NCBI GenBank assembly: GCA_000727475.1
Contig: KL647291.1
Span: forward strand, 4,412,828-4,476,827
DNA length: 64,000 nt
Source of the DNA: Sarcocystis neurona
Lineage: Eukaryota > Apicomplexa > Conoidasida > Eucoccidiorida > Sarcocystidae
Direction: 5' to 3'
The notes below the pieces were generated by a model. The model ran no database searches. It saw only the letters and a list, made by a program, of their open reading frames with translations, and was not told the origin of the DNA. Shown piece after piece: positions 47,900 through 59,299 of this stretch (positions within the stretch are counted from its first letter, which is position 1; each line of letters opens with the position of its first letter). The position numbers and the translations under genes are program-made.

Positions 47900-48780
47900 A
47901 TTAGTGTTTTGGGGATAACTGCCGGCACGCGTAATCGCAATCCTTCAAAATGAGAACTTACTGTGTGACAGGTCTGATAGAGTAGACCGCTGCTGCGGCA
48001 CGCGGGCAGACTTGCTCGTAGTAAGGACGGGTGTGGGAACAGCCTTCTCTGATAAATGCAAACGCGCAGGTTACGTATGTCTGCTGTCGGTGGAGCACCT
48101 GTCCGCCGATGTTTGTTCTGTTCGGACTGACGGCATGGTTACACTTAATGTCTTGTCGATGTCGATGCAGTCCGACAACCTTCGCCCACAGGAGGGGGCA
48201 CGGATACATTAGATTTTTGCAAAGTGAGACGTTGCATTCGACTGTAAAACATCTGTAGGGTTCTTGTCGGTAGGCACATGCAGAAGACGCGTAAAGCTAC
48301 GACTGCCTCGGATCTAGTACGCCTGGCTTTTGAAATGCATCTTGCGGTGTGATTATGGAGACTTGTGAAGGAATTCGTTGTTAAATACTAGCACATTTAG
48401 CGGTGAAGTGGCTTCAAAAGCTGAAAACTCGTGTGCGTTTACGTTGGCTGCGCGCAGCGGCCGGTGCATCGCATGCGTGCATGTGCTCGTGTCTTTGCGT
48501 GTCTAGAAATCCGGTACAGAATCAGTGCGCAGTGTCCACTGGATACGATCGGTAGAAGAAGTGTTGCAACGATCTGGTACTACACGTACGACACGTGCTA
48601 TCCTTAACAGCAACAACACCCATCATGCGGTCGTGTTGGCCAGCAGATATATATATATATATATATATATATCCTTCACGCAGGACTATAGATATGCATA
48701 CCTGCGTACTTGCAAGCATGCTGGCGTCCTAGCCTCGTTGTGCACTTCGACGTGGGGAAGAGCGTCGGAGCGAACCTGCT
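47900..48780. other. No resolved gene; right boundary of the repeat-poor segment
   Basis: No supported exon. A long uninterrupted (TA)n tract at about 48,645-48,674 marks the return of microsatellites. Confidence 0.4.
48645..48674. repeat. (TA)n microsatellite
   Basis: About 14 uninterrupted TA units, the first pure TA run after the 30-kb repeat-poor segment. Confidence 0.9.
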
Positions 48781-48788
48781 GAGTCTAC

Positions 48789-49511
48789 CAAGTTCTGAGG
48801 GTGCTTGTCTATTTCGTTATTCAAGCTGCCTGGAGTTAATGTGTTTTCACAGCAGTCAACGCACATGCACGCCTTACTGCAGAATGCATGCACTAAGGTC
48901 GTCTTCTCGTGCAATAGCAAGGCGAGAAAACGACTTCCTCTGTGATACACCGTAAAAGCTTCATGCTTGCGGTGCCCAACGAACGACTGCATGTTGCATC
49001 GAGCGAGAGACAGCGCACACCAACAGACCTGTACTTTGTAACACGAATAATCTCCCCTAATCGACTTCAAAAAAGTATACTGAATCAGTGCGTGTGCACA
49101 ACTGGACGCTCTTGTTGCTTTGCTAGCTATTTTTTGAATGTCCGGGAGGGTAAAGATCTGTTTTGCGCGCTGACGTGCGCACGCGCTTCGTACATGACAC
49201 ATGGGAAAAACGTGTTGACGTCATGTGTGGAAGACACACTACGATGAAAAAACAACGCCCGTTGATTTCCAAGGACTGTAGAACCTCTGTATCTGCATAT
49301 ATGTATAAACATCTGCGACACGTGTGTACCTCTACAGGTAAGCGCCGTGCGTCCTCCTGCGCCTTGCTACCCTTTCCTGCGGATCCTCCAAAGACCTGTG
49401 CCCACACATCTGTGCACCTCAATTACGCTGAGGAGTATGGTTGAAGCGGATACTTACCGCAGAATAAATTGGGTTACGTGACTGCTTCTTCTTACACAAC
49501 GACGGCGTCAT
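48789..49511 (-). CDS. Candidate CXC (CRC, LIN54/tesmin-type) domain gene, partial
   Basis: A minus-strand exon, 48,876-48,789, lies between a good acceptor (CATTCTGCAG) and a donor (AACTTG|GTAGAC). It reads KACMCVDCCENTLTPGSLNN then EIDKHPQNL. If the split first codon (xxT) is Cys, this gives C-x2-C-x-C-x2-C-x2-N followed by I-D-K-x-P, the pattern of the second half of a CXC motif as in LIN54. CXC proteins are zinc-binding transcription regulators (family knowledge). An ATG at 49,511 opens a short exon (MTPSLCKKKQSRNPIYSA, donor GCG|GTAAGT at 49,458) that could be the first exon. A frame at 49,190-49,080 (IFTLPDIQKIASKATRAS) could be another. The first CXC half (CxCKKSxCLKxYCxCF type) and a second repeat were not found, so the gene model is incomplete. 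Confidence 0.4.
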
Positions 49512-49519
49512 GGCACGGC

Positions 49520-52320
49520 TGTACGGAGGACGCTCGGTGAATCGATATTGGGGCAGCGCGGTGAAACCGGTGGAAGTCATGACGTCGAATGCTGGTTCAC
49601 AGTACGTGATGTTGAGTCACCTGACAAAGTGTACGGTTTTCTTCACCGCCTCCTTGCAGAGGAAGCAACAAACCGTAGTCCTGTCGTTCTCTCTCAATTG
49701 CTGTCTCCCTCTCTACACGTGAGCACGTGCTCGCACCTGTCTCTGGTATCGTCACTGCTGATCCGGTACATTGTGTTTACCTCTCTTTCTTTCTCACACT
49801 AGATATATACGCATTTCGTACAAATTAATGGGGACCACGTAATTTTCGCGGAAAGCGTTGAATATCGCTCAGGCTATTCCACTCGATACGGTACTACTCT
49901 CAACGAATAGATAATGAGTACCGCTTCGCCACGCCTACGTACAGGCAGCGCCATCTGTCTCCGTGTATAACTCTCTGTACAAACACATATATATATATAT
50001 ATATATATGTGGAATGTAGAGTCTTCACTTTCGCAGAGAGACACGACGGCACGGAACCGCCTCACTCACGCGCAAAAACCCGTGAAGAGAACAAATCTTT
50101 GCCCACGTACGTGGTGAAATTCATCACAGCTCAATTCATACGCAGAAAACATGTCGCTTACCTAATCTTACCCCTGCAAGAAAAGACGACCTCATACGTG
50201 CATATGCTTTTGCATACAGGGATACATCCGTATACGAATGTACATATATATACATAGAGAGAGAGATAGCTGTATACACCATACCTACACACAGAGAAAC
50301 GAATAAAACAGGCAAACACGTACATACACACACCCGGATACCTTATCCACATGCATACGCATTTATGCATGTGGTTTCCGAGCCCCGCCACTCGACACCT
50401 GCGCGCCCCCCCGGCGTCCACCTACTGCAACCACCGCTGCAGTGGATAAGTCACTCTCTGTGTGCAGCACTATTCCGTACATACGTAAAAAAAGGAGGAC
50501 ATGGAGGGACATACTTCACACGAACAATGGGGCTGCAGTATCTCGTTCACTCTCTGTGTACTGCTCGATTACATACAAAGACAACAGAGGAGAACAGAAG
50601 GACGCCTACTTCACGCAGGCAATGGCACCGAGCCTTATTGGGACAGTAAAAGCCGGGAACGCGTTTGCGACGTGCCAGCGTCTCTTCACACCACCACTTC
50701 CTTCAGCGGCCCCCCAGGGATTTTGGGCCGTCGCACCTGGTTTATAGTTTATGTCTCAATAAAGCGCAGATGAGATAAACACACGTGCGTGAACGCGTCT
50801 ATGTGCACAGTCACTTATAAACTGTGTAACGCATCCTCTGTGTGCTTCACGGTAACTACTGGCACACGACAGTGCTACATATACATATATATACAGATGG
50901 ACGTATAGCTTCTGTATATGTATCGACATACGCAGGAGACCCCCGTGTATATATATGTACGCATCCATACATATAATGTGTTTTAAATGCCTAGGTGGAA
51001 CGGACCTACAGATTACACGTATACATATATGAAACGTTGTGTCTGCTGTGTGTACTTTTACGCGAACGTGTGTGTATCCCGTTGTGTCGTTCCACCGTCT
51101 ACGTGTGCGTCACTCAGTTTGTACGCATGACTAAAGAGAGACGTCAACCACATATTCACACACAAGGGCGTGTCTACTTGTATGCGGGCATTTTATGTGT
51201 ACACGCACAACAAATATAAGTAGACGCGCGCTTGCAGAAGGTTATTCGTGGACGCGTGGTAATAGCAGAAGAAACGTCGAGCCGACAGGTGCTTGACGAC
51301 AATGTCCTGCGCCTGGATCTCTCTACATTGATATCTACACAAATATGTGCGTACGTCAGGAAACGCGCGCAGCGGCGCCAGGAGGTATTTTTTTACACAC
51401 ACACCCGCAGACCTTTACGACTACACACAAATGCTGCTATCAGAAAAGAGTGAAACACGGCGTGTCCGTCTCTCTCTCTATAAACACACACGTAGATACA
51501 CCATCAGGGTGCCTACACAGATACATGTCCACATATGGATTCGTACGCGATAGGTGAGCCTATACCTACGCGCATCCAGGAACGTATGTACGTGTCGATA
51601 GGCACACGCACATACTTCTCTCACATGCGCGTATCTCTCTCTCTCTAAATGCTGTAGTTTTCTCTTCCTCACTTTTCTTCTATAGAGAGTCACATACGAA
51701 GAACCGGGCAAAACTGAGGACGAAGCCACGCGGAGGTCGTGTGTCCCCCGCTTCAAAGTCCCATTTCCAAAACTCTTTCAAGAACAACACGCCCACGCCT
51801 AATCGTTCCACCCATCCGCCCGCTGCCGCCACCGTCATGAGATATACAGCTATTTTCCATACATTCTTCTAGAAAAGAAGTAATTACTCCCACGCCGACA
51901 GCACTGGGCGCGGCTGAAGGTCGGAACTCTTCCTTCAGACTGCTTTGTATATTTTGACACGCCACACCAAATTTTCTGATACGCCACACGAACACATATA
52001 CACCCACATCAGCATTCACACACGTGTGGACATAACTACACACACGCACAACATGTACGCACATATTCGCTTGTAAAAAATACACGCACGGGCACATATA
52101 TATATATGTATACATCTATGTGTACATGTGTAGATGTGCATATGCATAGGTACACGTACACATTTGTGTATACACAAAGGCAGACATTTCTGTATATCTG
52201 TATACATGTGAACAGGCGTCATTGCTCATTTCCTCTCTATATTTATATATGTAAAACAGAGATAGGCAGATATCTTCGTGTGGAGGTCTACGTATTCTAA
52301 GAAGTGTGTACGCCCGACAA
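49520..52320. repeat. Microsatellite-rich intergenic DNA
   Basis: TA/CA tracts at about 49,985-50,010, 50,230-50,265, 50,875-50,960 and 52,095-52,260, with many ACACAC and GTGTGT runs. The frames are low complexity. No convincing exon; probable regulatory and intergenic DNA between the CXC candidate and the FAM136A-like gene. Confidence 0.5.
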
Positions 52321-52328
52321 GAAGCGTC

Positions 52329-53860
52329 TTATATATTTTCTTTAATTCGTTTGTGAACGCGACTGGCAATTTCCTTCATGAGCGGCTCCGCATCCGAGAA
52401 ACACTGCGTAAAACATCTCTCCGCGTCGGCAGTGAACAGGGGGCCTCCCTCTGCTGCCGCCGCGTTCTTCTCGTCTGCGAAGCGGCTGTAGCACACCTGC
52501 ACCAGCAGACAGAAAGCGGAGAGAAACACCGGCAGCGACGCGTGAGAATATCAGCGGAGCGGAAAACCTCGTGGAAGAAGAGGACGGCAAAGTTTTCTCG
52601 AAGACGTGTCTCTTGACTTTGACTTTCTGAACAAGAAACTCTCCCTTCCCCCCTCTCTGGAAACACACATACGAAAAAGTTCTTTCTCTTCTAAATACAC
52701 GGTCCTCCCTCTGCACGCGTACGCGAGGAAAAGTTGTTCATCTTCTTCACCCCTGTCTTCTTAATTTGACCAACACAAAGGCCAATTTTGTGGATGTGCG
52801 TGTATATATACAGGGGGTATATACTTGTACTGCATAGATATATATCATATATATATATATATGACCATATACGCATATACAAGTATTGTATTGATGTATA
52901 CTATATACACTGCGTGTATTTAGTATATATATATAGATATATGTACATGTATTGTATGTATGTATGTATATATCCCAGGAAGATCAAGAACTGTTCCATA
53001 CTTCATCCGTCATCCCTCTCTGAATAGATAACGCAGCAGCGAAGAATTCTTCCTTTTGTGTGTTTGCGCCCCTGGTCAACTACACAAAACAACAGCTTCC
53101 TGGCTTTAACGTCGCACACCTGGGGCCTCTATATTCGTTTCTGTATGTCTCTGTATCTCTCGCTGTGTCCGTATGTTACTGTCTTCCCCTCTTTTTCTCT
53201 TCTGTTTTCTCTCTGTGTGACTCTTGTCTCCCTCTCCCTTTCACTCTCTTCCTTTTTATCCTTTCTATCGCTGCCACTCTATATTTGTACACACACACAG
53301 AAACATACTCCAGATAACGCATAAATTTTTACCCGATCCAGACACGTCCCGCTGTGTGCGTAGACACACACGTATCTCTGCGGACGTAATTATACGTACA
53401 GCCATCCCCGTTCTTCTATAATGCGTGAATCTCTCTTTCTCTCTACGCCCATCAACATACATATATATACATGTATGTGATTTATGGATATAAATGTAGA
53501 GCGCTAAACCATGCACATCTATATACATATAGAGTATGTATATAGAGATATAAATGTAAGGCGCTAAACCATACACGTATATATATAGATATAGATATAA
53601 ATGTACGTCGCTATATCATATACATATATATATATATCTAATATGTTGACAAAGATATAAATGTAGGGCGCTAAACCATATATATATGTGTAGGGCGCTA
53701 AACTTCCTATATTCCTCTGGCTACAGCTGCGCAAATGTTTCACTATCTGCGACGTCTACTACTTCATTCACTTTTTCAGCACGTATTCACAAATACAAGC
53801 ACATACCTACATACGCACACGTGGCCCCGCGAGTAGTCCCAGCGACATTCACTCGAAGAC

Positions 53861-53897
<37 letters not shown>

Positions 53898-54736
53898 AGG
53901 AGAGAGAGCGAGAGAAGAAAGGCGAAAGAGAGAAGAAAAGGAGAGAGAGAAGGAAAAAGAGAGAAGCAGAAAAAGAGGAGGGAAAACAGAGAGAAACGGG
54001 AAAAGTGGGAGATGGAAGGAGAGCGAGGAAGAGAGGACAAGAGAGAAGGAGAACGCGAGGGAAGCTAAAAGAGATAAAGAAGCAAAAAGAGAGAAAGGGA
54101 CAAGAAGAGAAGAAGAGAAAATGAGAGAAGAGGAGAGACGAATAGAGAGAACGAGAGACAAAGAGAGAAACGAAAAGAGAAAGGAAGAGAGAGAAAAGAG
54201 AGAGAGACAGAAAGAAAGTGGTGGGAAATGCTAGAACCTCATACCTTTTGACAACTAGTTAATTTGCTCTGCAGAACATCCAGTTCCTGCTGGACGGCTC
54301 GAGAAACATCTTCTCCTTTTTGGTGACAGCCCGAGATGCAGCGGCTCAGTTTCTCGTGGATTTTCTCTCCTTTCCTTTCTTCCGTCTCCACCGTTGCACA
54401 CGCAGCAGACGCAGGCGAAGGAGCAGAAGGAGGAGACTTGCTATCTGCAGCTGCTTGTCCGGCAGAATTTCGCCCAAAAAGCCGGCCCCAGCCGCTTCCA
54501 GCAGAAGTCGTCTGCGTCTGCTGTTGGTGTGGTCCTTCTCCTCCTCCTCCTGCTCTGCGGATGCCGCACGTGTCGAAGCAGTTCACGCAGCACTCGAACG
54601 CTTGACGCTGCAGCGGCAAAGAAGCGGTCGCGAAAGATTCGATCATCTCTTCGTACTTTTGCTGAAATTCTCGTGCTCGCTGCTCCAGCGTCGCAATGCG
54701 TTGGCGCTGCTGCTCTTCCTGTGTGCGGCTACTCAT
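52329..54736 (-). CDS. FAM136A-like (DUF842) mitochondrial CX3C protein, 219 aa
   Basis: Two exons: 54,736-54,245 (ATG to CAAAAG|GTATGA) and 52,496-52,329 (after TCTGCTGGTGCAG, stop TAA), joined at phase 0. The N-terminal coiled region (MSSRTQEEQQRQRIATLE) leads into YEEMIESFATASLPLQRQAF. Four CX3C motifs in the order typical of FAM136A are present: CCVNC, CISGC, CQKVC (split by the intron as CQK|VC) and CFTQC. The spacing and the QQELDVLQSKLTSC and CFSDAEPLMKEIASRVHKRI helices match the family. FAM136A is a small soluble mitochondrial intermembrane-space protein, about 138 residues in animals. The extra length here is a Gly/Gln/Ser/Ala/Pro-rich insertion between the first and second CX3C, as expected for this genome. 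The 1.75-kb intron carries a minisatellite and a polypurine tract. The plus-strand frames over exon 1 are shadows. Confidence 0.88.
52800..52975. repeat. TA-rich tract in the FAM136A-like intron
   Basis: (TA)n with TGTATTG interruptions, including ATCATATATATATATATGA, which is self-complementary. Confidence 0.75.
53487..53704. repeat. GATATAAATGTAGGGCGCTAAACC minisatellite (5 copies)
   Basis: Copies start at 53,487, 53,547, 53,594 (diverged), 53,654 and about 53,687 (truncated at the 5' side). The conserved core is ATAAATGTARGGCGCTAAAC. Spacers between copies are TATATA of variable length, so the period is irregular (60, 47, 60, 33). It lies inside the intron of the FAM136A-like gene. Confidence 0.85.
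53898..54230. repeat. Polypurine tract (GAGA/GAAA), about 330 bases
   Basis: Nearly pure A/G on the plus strand, pyrimidine on the transcribed sense (minus) strand, next to the 5' end of the intron and preceded by a (TA)n tract at 53,857-53,896. The Arg/Glu/Lys frames it produces are artefacts. Confidence 0.85.
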
Positions 54737-54739
54737 CGT

Positions 54740-57280
54740 GGAGAAGAGAACTCAGAGGAGAGCAAGAAGGGACGGAGAAAAGGCAGAAGAGAGGAGAGAA
54801 AAGGTGAAGACCAAACGGGATCTGCGAGGGACACGGAAGAGCCACAGGGTAGGGGAGACGGGGGCAAATGCTCAAGAGAAAGGCCGAGCAAGACAAATCC
54901 GGAGAAAGGAATCGAGAAGGAGAGAAGGAAGATGACTATGAGACAAGACGGAATGAGAAAGGCTTCCTGGGAGGGAGGTGATACTAGGCAGCGAAGGGTC
55001 TCAATTGCTCCAAAGATCACTTCTACAGTCGCCACGAAGAGCAAAAAATAGCTCGTCTACTCATGAAGAGAAGAGACAGGGAAAAAAAGTGCGAATAAAG
55101 GGACGGAAGTACATTTCACGAGAGAGACACGTAAAATCCGCATTTACACGCACTTTACGGGCAGACCACAGAGAAACGCTTCCTCACACCGTGAAGTTGA
55201 CGCTCATGATAAGACAAGTTCACAGAGAAGGTCCACGTGAAGAAGTGTAGCAAGAGAGAACAGAGGGGAATCGAATTCTTGCGGAAGAAAGAGAGTTGAT
55301 GTGTCTGCTCTGTGTACGCGCATGCGCATGCACGTTGTAGATCGTTGGGAGAAATTGCAGCCCCACGGGTGTAAAAGAAAACAAAAGCCGGTACCCTACT
55401 CTTACAGGATTCACTTTCTCTGCTAGGACGAGGTTGAAAAGCTGAAGAATCATTTGTTCACAGTAGATTTCGTACATGTCTCGTGCCGGTACCAGCACGA
55501 CTCTCGTTGTTGTAGAGTCGATAGGGTCGAGCGTTCTTCTGCACGCGTTCCCGGCATAAACTCACCTGCGATAAAAGAAATGCACATTCTCGTCATTGTG
55601 CAATGAAGTCGGTGGCAGGTCTTGAAGAGCAGACGTTCATTTCACAGGTCCCAAGGTGTACAAACCTCTACTCACGTTGCATCCTCGCACGGCACGCAAG
55701 CACACTGGTGTAGCGTTGTGCATTCTTCCACTTCTAACATTCTTAAACGTCTAACACGTGCGACAGGCGCGGCTTCCGATTAACACGACAAAGAATTTGC
55801 AGACACAGGGACATTTGCGCAGTTCGTTGTTCCACCTGCGCGGGTGGACAAGACTCGTGAAAAAGGGATGTAAAACGAAGACACTTCCGATTTGCCTCCC
55901 CATAACTGCGCAACAACATATATGCACATTCATGCTGCATCTATCTGAAAGAGCGATATCGAGGAGATACGACGGTTTACCTCCTTTTAAAGCGGAACAA
56001 CAAAAGTGAACGTCCCTGGTGTCAAAAACCACACTGCAGCGCTTGCGCCTGCTAAGCTTCGCCAGCGGAGGCAAGAGCTTATATTGACACTGTCCCTATT
56101 ATGTGAAACGCCCATGGTGCCCACCCTCTGGACGAGTAAAGTACACGCAAGTATACGTGGAATGTACTTACGTGTAAATCTATGGAAAATCAGGTTGCCT
56201 CATTCCTCTTGACACCTGTAAAAGAGTGGCCGCGTCCACGCCCGTTGCACATGCGAGAATTATATCCCCACACGCGCTGCAAGCCACAAGGCTCGGAAGA
56301 ACGAAAAACTTGCACGAAAAAAAGACATTCACGCATTTCGGAAAAGACAGACACACAGGAAGTTACGTGCCTCCACAAATCATGAATCGATACGCAGAGA
56401 AGGCGTGTTTACACGGAGGAACCCCCTGCGCACGCGCCCGAACAGCCAATAGACTACGGCCTACACCTGTACTCTTCTGTCTAGAGGGCGCAACGGAGAA
56501 GCACTTTTGGCTAGGTGTAGACACAATAAAGAATCAGATCAGAATACTCTGGAGCGAATCTTCAGATTCACCAGGATACACTTGGGTGTATGCGGCGGGA
56601 GTGCACTGGCGTAAAGCACGAAACCCCTTTGCTCGTCCACGTGGAGGGGAACACGCATAGGAGGTGTACACACACGTGCAACAATTGAGAGGTGGGCGCT
56701 GGTATGTATATACACATAAAAGGCCTAGTGTATTTCTTGTGCATGTGTGCACATTCTAGGCTGAAACGCTGTGTTTGTGGGTTTTTAGGGTCGCCCACAG
56801 AATCGGCGATTCTTGCGTGAATATCAGGGAGAAGACTAGCGGCTGCAGGCGTCTTACACACGTGCTTGTAACAGAAACAACAGATGTGTGCTTTTTTATG
56901 CAAGGGCACTAACAGCAGAAACAACACACAACTGCGCGCACACGTAGATCTGTACGTCAATACACATGTGATTGAACGTAGGCAGCTCTGAGCATGGATT
57001 CGCAGAACGGACGTGGGTCCACAAGTCACAAACAGAAATCAACAGGCGTATCAGGCCTCAAAAGTTCAGCAGACGTACAATCCCATGTGCACCATTCATC
57101 GTAGACAGTCGGTCAACGATGAAGAGAAACACACGTAACCTGCGTTCAAGCATGGAGGAATACCGTTGGTGACTGGATTGTAGCTCGACTGCTGAAGGGT
57201 GCCACGAAAACGCACGAATGCCTGATTGAAAAGAGAGGCTGAAGCAGACTTGTTTCGTCAGTTCTTGTGACCTCGTCGTT
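54740..57280. other. Upstream region of the FAM136A-like gene; no resolved gene
   Basis: 54,740-55,080 is purine-rich (GAGAAGG), perhaps 5' UTR or promoter of the minus-strand gene. Further on, a plus-strand frame at 56,226-56,660 ends with coding-like sequence (EKHFWLGVDTIKNQIRILWS) after a possible acceptor CTTCTGTCTAG, but no chain was established. Confidence 0.3.
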
Positions 57281-57290
57281 CTTTTCCCTT

Positions 57291-57700
57291 CTAAAAGAAA
57301 ACTTCTTTGCTTGCCTCCCCTGGAACATTGAAGAAATGCACGTGTGCCCCTGGGTAAGGGGGCGGTGGTACCACGACGTCGAAGAAACAGAAGTGTGTGA
57401 AAGCTGCAGAGTGTAATTCGCTTCTTCATTCACTCACGCGCACGTATGTGGCCTCTTTTTTCAGGTGGAGAAAATTATGCCACACACCTGTAGAAAAAGT
57501 ACATACATCTGTCAGAAGAACCTGATCTTCTTTCGGCTCCAGCTGCAACATTCCACGTATTGTTCGTCAAGTGTAAATACTCTGTCGAAACGGGAGTCGC
57601 GTTTGAAAGGACGCCCACTCGTTGGGAGGGACTCTCCTTTGTGTACGCTGAAGAATCCTGCGGAGCGGAAGAGGAGAACACGCTACAGGAATGCAGTGTA
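57291..57700 (-). CDS. Exon candidates of an unidentified minus-strand gene
   Basis: Three stretches: about 57,690-57,530 reads SAGFFSVHKGESLPTSGRPF, DRVFTLDEQYVECCSWSRKK before ATCAG|GTTCTT; a possible acceptor TTTTTCTACAG lies at about 57,480; then, after TACACTCTGCAG at 57,403, HFCFFDVVVPPPPYPGAHVH and FFNVPGEASKEV, ending with a TAG at 57,291 or a donor just before it. All are protein-like but the joins were not phase-checked. Three overlapping frames compete in the last exon. No family recognised. Confidence 0.27.
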
Positions 57701-58379
57701 CTTCTCCTGGGCTGATGCGTTAGAGCTTCGTTCCCCACTCTCCCGTGGCAAGACTCCCCCCCTTTTTCTTCGTATCATAGCGAAAAGCTCTTGTTCAGCC
57801 TAACAGACCAGGCAATCGAATATGTACCTCATTCTCCTCTGCCTGGTAAATCACGGCTATCTTACGTAGGATACACCCACGCGTGTAAACACTTGTGTAT
57901 GTTCGCACAGGATCACAGCACGAGCAGGGAGGAGCGACCAGAGGAAAAGATTGTAGCATGCGCGATTCTCGTCCAGTTTCGACTTTAGCACTGAACATAC
58001 AATAACTGGCGCTGTGTTGATTCTCCGCAAGATTCGTAGCGTTAGAAGTGACGCAAGAACAGAATGTCATCTCGCCGACGCGAATCGTCTTATGTAAGCT
58101 GACACCGGTAGACGCTGGTATCTGTTGGAAAAGCACAGCTGCACGCGTGTCTCACCATCACCGCAGCAGAGTCGGTAAACCGTGAAACGAAGCGTGGTTC
58201 TTCTACCCTATTCACGAAAGCCCTACGGTCACTCGGAGCGTCCAAGGCATTCTTACACGCTTACATATATATATATATATATTATTTTCAGCAAGAGTGC
58301 GTCGATAGATTTGCAATTAATATATGCACACATTTCTGGAGAAGGTTCACGTATACTTGTACATACATACGTGTGCATG

Positions 58380-59245
58380 AAGATTTGAGGTGGCGTGCCG
58401 AAGTCGAATGTTCCGGGGCGTCTCATTCCGACGCCTGTGCGCTGCGTGGTGTATGTCGTGTGGCCTTTGAAGATCCCCGTATTTGTCTGGACACATTCAC
58501 TTCTCGGACGCTGTGGTCCGTGCGCAGACAGTATTCGCGTGTTCAAGACGTGTGTAAGAAGCCAAAATACGTATCTGCACAAGGTTGTGAGTCGGCGGTG
58601 CATGTAGGTCCACATAACTGCATTAGCGTGCGTAATCGTCTGTCAGCATGTCTGTGCATAGGGCATCCGTTCTCATGAGTGCCTGACTTTTTTTTGTCTC
58701 CCTCTGTGCGTATATATACATACATATGTGTATACAGGGTAAATGTTTTGACGCGCGTTATGCTTGTATATGCACGCCATGACATTTATATACATATACA
58801 GATATTTCTGCGCTTCGTGCGTGCACGCTCGCGTACTAATACACAAGCCAGTAGGCCCACGTACGTTGCATATGTATGCATGTACGCTGCTGTGGCAGGT
58901 GATGTGTATCCGACGGTGTACGCTTCTTCGCACACCGGTATACTTGAAGGCGTACCGCATCTATGCATGTGCGGACGGAGGACGGCGAGGTGCTACGTAA
59001 ATAGGACTATACCAGCAGGGTGTACAGCATTGTCCCGTAATGTGGGGGAGAGAGTAGTATTTGGAGGTTTGCGTCCTACAAAGAGACGCTGCAGTACCGA
59101 GAAGGCTCGCAGCTGCTGCATGCCTTGGCCTGCTGCTGCTGCTGGGCTGTACGCTGCTCGACGTCGCTGCTGTTGCAGCGCGAGTGCGAAGGCGAAAATG
59201 CAGCAACCGCAGCAACAGTCGTGGGGCTGTGCACTTGCTCATTCC
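58380..59245 (-). CDS. Possible gene start with transit-peptide-like first exon
   Basis: An ATG at 59,245 (GGAATGA context) opens MSKCTAPRLLLRLLHFRLRT followed by Ala/Ser/Arg-rich sequence without acidic residues, as in mitochondrial or apicoplast targeting peptides, to a possible donor (TCTTT|GTAGGA) near 59,090. A downstream exon candidate at about 58,490-58,380 reads NTGIFKGHTTYTTQRTGVGM and RRPGTFDFGTPPQIF. An overlapping frame (SEASICRNEQVHSPTTV) competes for the first exon. The joining and any downstream exons are unresolved. Confidence 0.25.
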
Positions 59246-59299
59246 TACATATTGATGCTTCACTCAACAGTGTAATGTGGTGTTCTTATTGCATTTGTC

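Noticed and set aside
18600..48660. Genome-wide reassignment of TGA to a sense codon
   Set aside because: TGG is used for Trp in the best exons, TGA also appears to end at least one frame (20,333), and coccidia use the standard nuclear code. Only the local in-frame TGA is reported.
53686..54234. Plus-strand frame rich in Arg/Glu/Lys (182 codons)
   Set aside because: It is the translation of the polypurine tract inside an intron.
54320..55051. Plus-strand frame of 243 codons
   Set aside because: Antisense of exon 1 of the FAM136A-like gene plus purine-rich upstream DNA.
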